DNA from: Saprospiraceae bacterium
GTDB lineage: Bacteria; Bacteroidota; Bacteroidia; Chitinophagales; Saprospiraceae
Reading direction: 5' to 3'
NCBI GenBank assembly: GCA_016714895.1
Contig: JADKBV010000007.1
Coordinates: 124,001-188,000, forward strand
Length of the DNA stretch: 64,000 nucleotides
Made by a program: the position numbers and the translations under genes
The notes under the pieces: model-generated
Databases searched by the model: none
Seen by the model: the letters and a program-made list of their open reading frames with translations, nothing else
Told to the model about the DNA's origin: nothing
In this document: positions 62,867 to 64,000 of the stretch, one piece after another
How positions within the stretch are numbered: position 1 is the first letter of the stretch
How the letters are laid out: each line of letters opens with the position of its first letter

Positions 62867-63622
62867 ATGGTCAAACGATATTTGTGCATTATTATAAGTA
62901 TTTTTATTGCTATTTATGCTTCAGGTCAGATCATCAATACAGAATCATCCAGAATCCGAACAGATACCACCGGATGGTTTGGTACCGTTAGTGCTGCATC
63001 GAGTTATTTGTTAAATGACAATACATTGTTTTCTTTTGATGCCAATATTCACGTCGAACATAAAGGGAAAAAACAATTATGGCTTTTTTTATCCAATTAT
63101 CATTTTGCCAGAGGTACGGGAGTCAATTTTGCGGATGAAGGTTACCTTCATTTAAGAAACAATATTGCGGTAACCAAAATGTTGAAATGGGAAGGTTTTG
63201 TACAGATTCAGAAAAATTCCATTCAGAATATAGGCGACAGGCTCCTGGTGGGCACCGGACCGAGATTTAAACTGTCGGACCATAAATATTTCCGAATGTA
63301 TGTCGGCACCAGTGTTATGTGGGAATCCGAAACAGAAAGGACAGACCGCACCATTCAAACCAATTTGTTGAGGAGTTCTAATTATGTGAGCTTTACTGTT
63401 GTTTTGGGAAATAAAGGTACTCTGGAAAATACAACGTATTTCCAACCATCTTTCGGGTCTTTTGGCGATCGTAGATTATTGACAGATTGGCGGTTAAGAA
63501 TCAAATTATTTAAAAAATTCAGCTTTACGGCCTTATTAACCTATCTTTATGACAGTCAACCTGCAACGGGTGCAAACCGGAATATTCTGCGACAGGTAAA
63601 TGGCGTTAGCTATACATTTTGA
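62867..63622 (+). CDS. DUF481-like outer-membrane beta-barrel protein
   Basis: A 251-residue exported protein with a signal peptide ending 'IYASGQ'. The mature part consists of alternating amphipathic strands: 'LFSFDANIHVEHKGKKQLWLFLSNYHFARG' in parts, 'LRNNIAVTKMLKWEGFVQIQKNS' in part, 'YFRMYVGTSVMWE', and a terminal Phe (VNGVSYTF), typical of small outer-membrane barrels. It resembles DUF481/salt-induced outer-membrane proteins. No transport or enzymatic role can be assigned. It has its own promoter; the histidine kinase gene is convergent downstream. Confidence 0.8.
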   Translation: MVKRYLCIIISIFIAIYASGQIINTESSRIRTDTTGWFGTVSAASSYLLNDNTLFSFDANIHVEHKGKKQLWLFLSNYHFARGTGVNFADEGYLHLRNNIAVTKMLKWEGFVQIQKNSIQNIGDRLLVGTGPRFKLSDHKYFRMYVGTSVMWESETERTDRTIQTNLLRSSNYVSFTVVLGNKGTLENTTYFQPSFGSFGDRRLLTDWRLRIKLFKKFSFTALLTYLYDSQPATGANRNILRQVNGVSYTF

Positions 63623-63677
63623 TTACACAAATATTTGAAAGCAAATAAAGCTTTTGGAATACACAAAATATTGGTTG

Positions 63678-64000
63678 TTATTTAAAAGGTAGTTTTATCA
63701 GAAATTCTGATCCTATATTTTCTTCACTTTGTACGGTGATAGATCCTCCGTGAGCCCGGATGATATCACTTGCGAGAGATAAACCCAAACCTGTGCCTTT
63801 TCCGGTTGGTTTTGTGGTAAAAAAGGGTTGGAATATTTTGTTTTTTTCTGATTCCGGGATGCCGGTTCCGTTGTCGGATATAGAAATCTCTATTATTTGA
63901 GGATTGCGGTTTGTTTTGATGGTTACTTTAGGTGTATATCCGGGATTTTGTGTTTGTTCGGCGAGCCATCGTTGGTGGGTGGCATAAAATGCATTGTTGA
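63678..64000 (-). CDS. Sensor histidine kinase, 3' end only
   Basis: The C-terminal 107 residues of a HATPase domain; the rest lies beyond the window. Visible boxes are N ('NNAFYA'), G1 'ISDNGTGIPES', F 'IFQPFFTTKPTGKGTGLGLS' (F and G2 boxes) and the closing 'HGGSITVQSEENIGSEFLIKLPF'. The 'PFFTTKPTGKGTGLGLSLA' pattern is that of many Bacteroidota two-component or hybrid kinases. The input domain and partner regulator are not visible. Confidence 0.9.
   Translation of the reverse strand, partial: NNAFYATHQRWLAEQTQNPGYTPKVTIKTNRNPQIIEISISDNGTGIPESEKNKIFQPFFTTKPTGKGTGLGLSLASDIIRAHGGSITVQSEENIGSEFLIKLPFK

Overview
The window comes from a member of the Bacteroidota, most likely a Saprospiria-like gliding or particle-associated bacterium. 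The evidence is large secreted proteins with type IX secretion (T9SS) C-terminal sorting domains, a SusC-like TonB receptor, an IcmF mutase, Bacteroidota-type promoters (TAnnTTTG at -7, sometimes TTG at -33) and almost no Shine-Dalgarno sequences. There are no rRNA or tRNA genes and no CRISPR array that I can see.

Layout. 1-26 kb is mainly core genome. It holds the end of a giant Ig-like adhesin, a GH13 amylase, meaB and methylmalonyl-CoA epimerase, an acyl-CoA dehydrogenase, obg, adk, an NlpC/P60 lipoprotein, rpsT, a GH16 glucanase, a broken HAD hydrolase, recX and a second giant T9SS protein. Next comes a probable phosphorus-scavenging locus (TonB receptor divergent from phytase and a PhoD-like phosphatase). 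26-28.4 kb is a small accessory patch (exported VOC protein; HxlR regulator divergent from a quinone-oxidoreductase-like enzyme).

28.4-46.4 kb is the most unusual part: an AT-rich array of about 17 short, functionally unrelated genes, all on the minus strand. They are separated by 14 imperfect inverted-repeat elements with conserved ends (TAACGG at one end, GTTAG/GTTAT at the other) and internal complementary blocks (TTTGCGAAGTGGCGG and CCGCCACTTTTGCCAAA). These have the layout of integron attC sites, and several gene stop codons lie inside the terminal core. The cargo is typical of cassettes: GNAT acetyltransferases, S41 peptidases, alpha/beta hydrolases, an RDD protein, a methyltransferase, MepB, a Crp-like regulator and a GHKL-ATPase/nuclease candidate defence protein. 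Directly upstream in the transcription direction is a 561-residue tyrosine recombinase with three repeated N-terminal modules. Its promoter region carries a perfect 26-bp palindrome built from the same TAACGGTT motif that ends the array elements. I read this as an integron-like system with a non-IntI recombinase in the same orientation as its cassettes.

46.4-64 kb returns to core-like content: a Zn-ribbon protein, a small conserved protein, icmF, a third T9SS/dockerin-like protein, an operon of lipoprotein, ECF sigma factor and membrane/beta-barrel protein, ettA, an esterase, a DUF481-like outer-membrane protein and the 3' end of a histidine kinase. The mutase-related genes (meaB, epimerase, icmF) and the acyl-CoA dehydrogenase point to branched-chain or odd-chain acyl-CoA catabolism. 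The glycosidases, T9SS proteins and phosphatases point to polymer and organic-phosphate degradation.
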